Part shown: in pieces, positions 6,211-7,052 of the stretch | Layout: each line of letters opens with the position of its first letter | Position numbering within the stretch: position 1 is the first letter of the stretch | NCBI GenBank assembly: GCA_005879095.1 | Contig: VBLM01000245.1 | Span: forward strand, 1 to 7,052 | DNA from: Deltaproteobacteria bacterium | GTDB taxonomy: Bacteria; Myxococcota; Myxococcia; Myxococcales; 40CM-4-68-19 | Length of the DNA: 7,052 nucleotides | Reading direction: 5' to 3' | The notes under the pieces: generated by a model | What the model was told of the DNA's origin: nothing | Seen by the model: only the letters and a program-made list of their open reading frames with translations | Databases searched by the model: none | Position numbers and translations under genes: made by a program

Positions 6211-7052
6211 ATGCCGTTCAAGCTGCGCAGCGATTACCAGCCCCAAGGCGACCAGCCGCGGGCGATCACGGAACTCACCGCGGGCCTGAAGCGCGGCGAT
6301 CGGAATCAGACGCTGCTCGGCGTCACCGGTTCCGGCAAGACGTTCACCGTAGCCAACGTGGTCGCGCAGGTGCAGCGGCCGACGCTGGTGATCGCGCACA
6401 ACAAGACGCTGGCGGGGCAGCTCTACGGCGAGTTCAAGGAGCTGTTTCCGGAGAACGCGGTCGAGTTCTTCGTCAGCTATTACGACTATTACCAGCCCGA
6501 GGCGTACGTTCCTTCGAGCGACACGTACATCGAGAAGGATTCGTCGATCAACGACGAGATCGATCGACTGCGCCATGCGGCGACGCACTCGCTCTTGACG
6601 CGAAACGACGTGCTCATCGTCGCAAGCGTGAGCTGCATCTACGGCCTCGGTACCGCAGAAGCGTATTACGAATTGAAAGTCGCGCTGCAGACCGGCGAGG
6701 AGTATCCGCGGCACAAGCTGCTCCGGGATCTGGTCGAGATCCAGTACGAGCGCAACGACCACGATTTCTCCCGCGGCACGTTCCGGGTGAAGGGCGATAC
6801 CATCGAGATCTTCCCGGCGTACGAGGAGGAGCGCGCGATCCGTGTCGAGCTCTTCGGCGACACCGTCGAGAGCATCAAGGAGATCGACCCGCTGCGCGGC
6901 AAAGTGCTCGGCGAGCTGGAGAAGATGTCGATCTTCCCTTCCAGCCACTACGTGACGTCGAACGAGCGGCGCAAGTCGGCGATCCTCGCCATCCGCGAAG
7001 AGCTGCAGCAGCGGCTGGTCGAATTGCGCGGGCAGGACAAGCTGCTCGAGGC
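6211..7052 (+). CDS. uvrB: UvrABC system protein B, 5' part (runs off the right edge)
   Basis: The frame is open from ATG 6211 to the end of the window: 280 complete codons of a protein that is about 670 residues in full. UvrB is the damage-verifying helicase-like subunit of nucleotide excision repair, loaded by UvrA and recruiting UvrC. The start [19 protein letters not shown] is typical. The Walker A motif GVTGSGKT is at 37-44, and [19 protein letters not shown] is at 62-80. The beta-hairpin and its aromatic residues appear in [22 protein letters not shown] (89-110). SVSCIYGLG is at 139-147. The UvrA-interacting domain 2 is about 155-245, including the [16 protein letters not shown] stretch (188-203). 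Helicase motifs after residue 280 and the C-terminal UvrC-contact domain lie outside. The gene begins 16 bp after the methyltransferase stop, with only a weak GGA four bases before the ATG. I see no SOS box that I can identify. Confidence 0.97.
   Translation, partial: MPFKLRSDYQPQGDQPRAITELTAGLKRGDRNQTLLGVTGSGKTFTVANVVAQVQRPTLVIAHNKTLAGQLYGEFKELFPENAVEFFVSYYDYYQPEAYVPSSDTYIEKDSSINDEIDRLRHAATHSLLTRNDVLIVASVSCIYGLGTAEAYYELKVALQTGEEYPRHKLLRDLVEIQYERNDHDFSRGTFRVKGDTIEIFPAYEEERAIRVELFGDTVESIKEIDPLRGKVLGELEKMSIFPSSHYVTSNERRKSAILAIREELQQRLVELRGQDKLLE

Noticed and set aside
6043..6948. Minus-strand frame of 301 codons opposite uvrB
   Set aside because: The opposite strand is unmistakably uvrB, and the antisense product has no motif.
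1..7052. Mobile elements, CRISPR arrays, tRNA/rRNA genes, intrinsic terminators, defence or biosynthetic clusters
   Set aside because: Reading the whole window gave no transposase-like frame, no spaced direct repeats, no structural RNA signature and no GC stem with a T-run. The genes present are mostly core functions.

Overview
The window is a high-GC bacterial chromosome fragment with dense coding in both orientations. The clearest lineage marker is a stand-alone CarD-family protein of 162 residues beginning MQTFKVGDKAVYPGQGVGEV. From memory it closely resembles Myxococcus xanthus CdnL, so a myxobacterium or a related Myxococcota/deltaproteobacterial lineage is most likely. The carbohydrate-binding family 9-like protein at the left edge is also a type common in that group. 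No database search was possible, so the taxonomy is inference.

Layout: (1) Positions 1-505 (+) hold the 3' part of a CBM9/DOMON-like secreted or surface protein gene. (2) Positions 509-2647 (-) hold comEC, the DNA-uptake channel, convergent with gene 1 and only 3 bp from it. (3) Positions 2648-2760 form a divergent intergenic region with a good promoter for the CarD gene, a weaker opposing candidate for comEC, and an 8-bp-arm inverted repeat that covers the comEC start codon. (4) From 2761 to the right edge a tightly packed rightward run follows: cdnL/carD, cysS, an orphan PhnD-like solute-binding protein gene, a class I methyltransferase gene and uvrB, which is cut by the window end. The gaps are 0 bp (TGA followed directly by TTG), 9 bp, a 4-bp ATGA overlap and 16 bp, so the first four at least probably form one transcription unit.

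Functionally this is mostly a core chromosomal region. It covers RNA polymerase control (CdnL), tRNA charging (CysS), nucleotide excision repair (UvrB) and transformation (ComEC), plus two accessory proteins of unknown role lodged between cysS and uvrB. There are no tRNA or rRNA genes, CRISPR arrays, insertion sequences or phage genes, and no defence or biosynthetic cluster. I do not see a convincing undescribed system.

The observations most worth checking are: the near absence of Shine-Dalgarno sequences together with a cdnL promoter that predicts a leaderless mRNA; the hairpin over the comEC start; the missing segment in the methyltransferase core; and the solute-binding protein with no transporter partners and no normal signal peptide.
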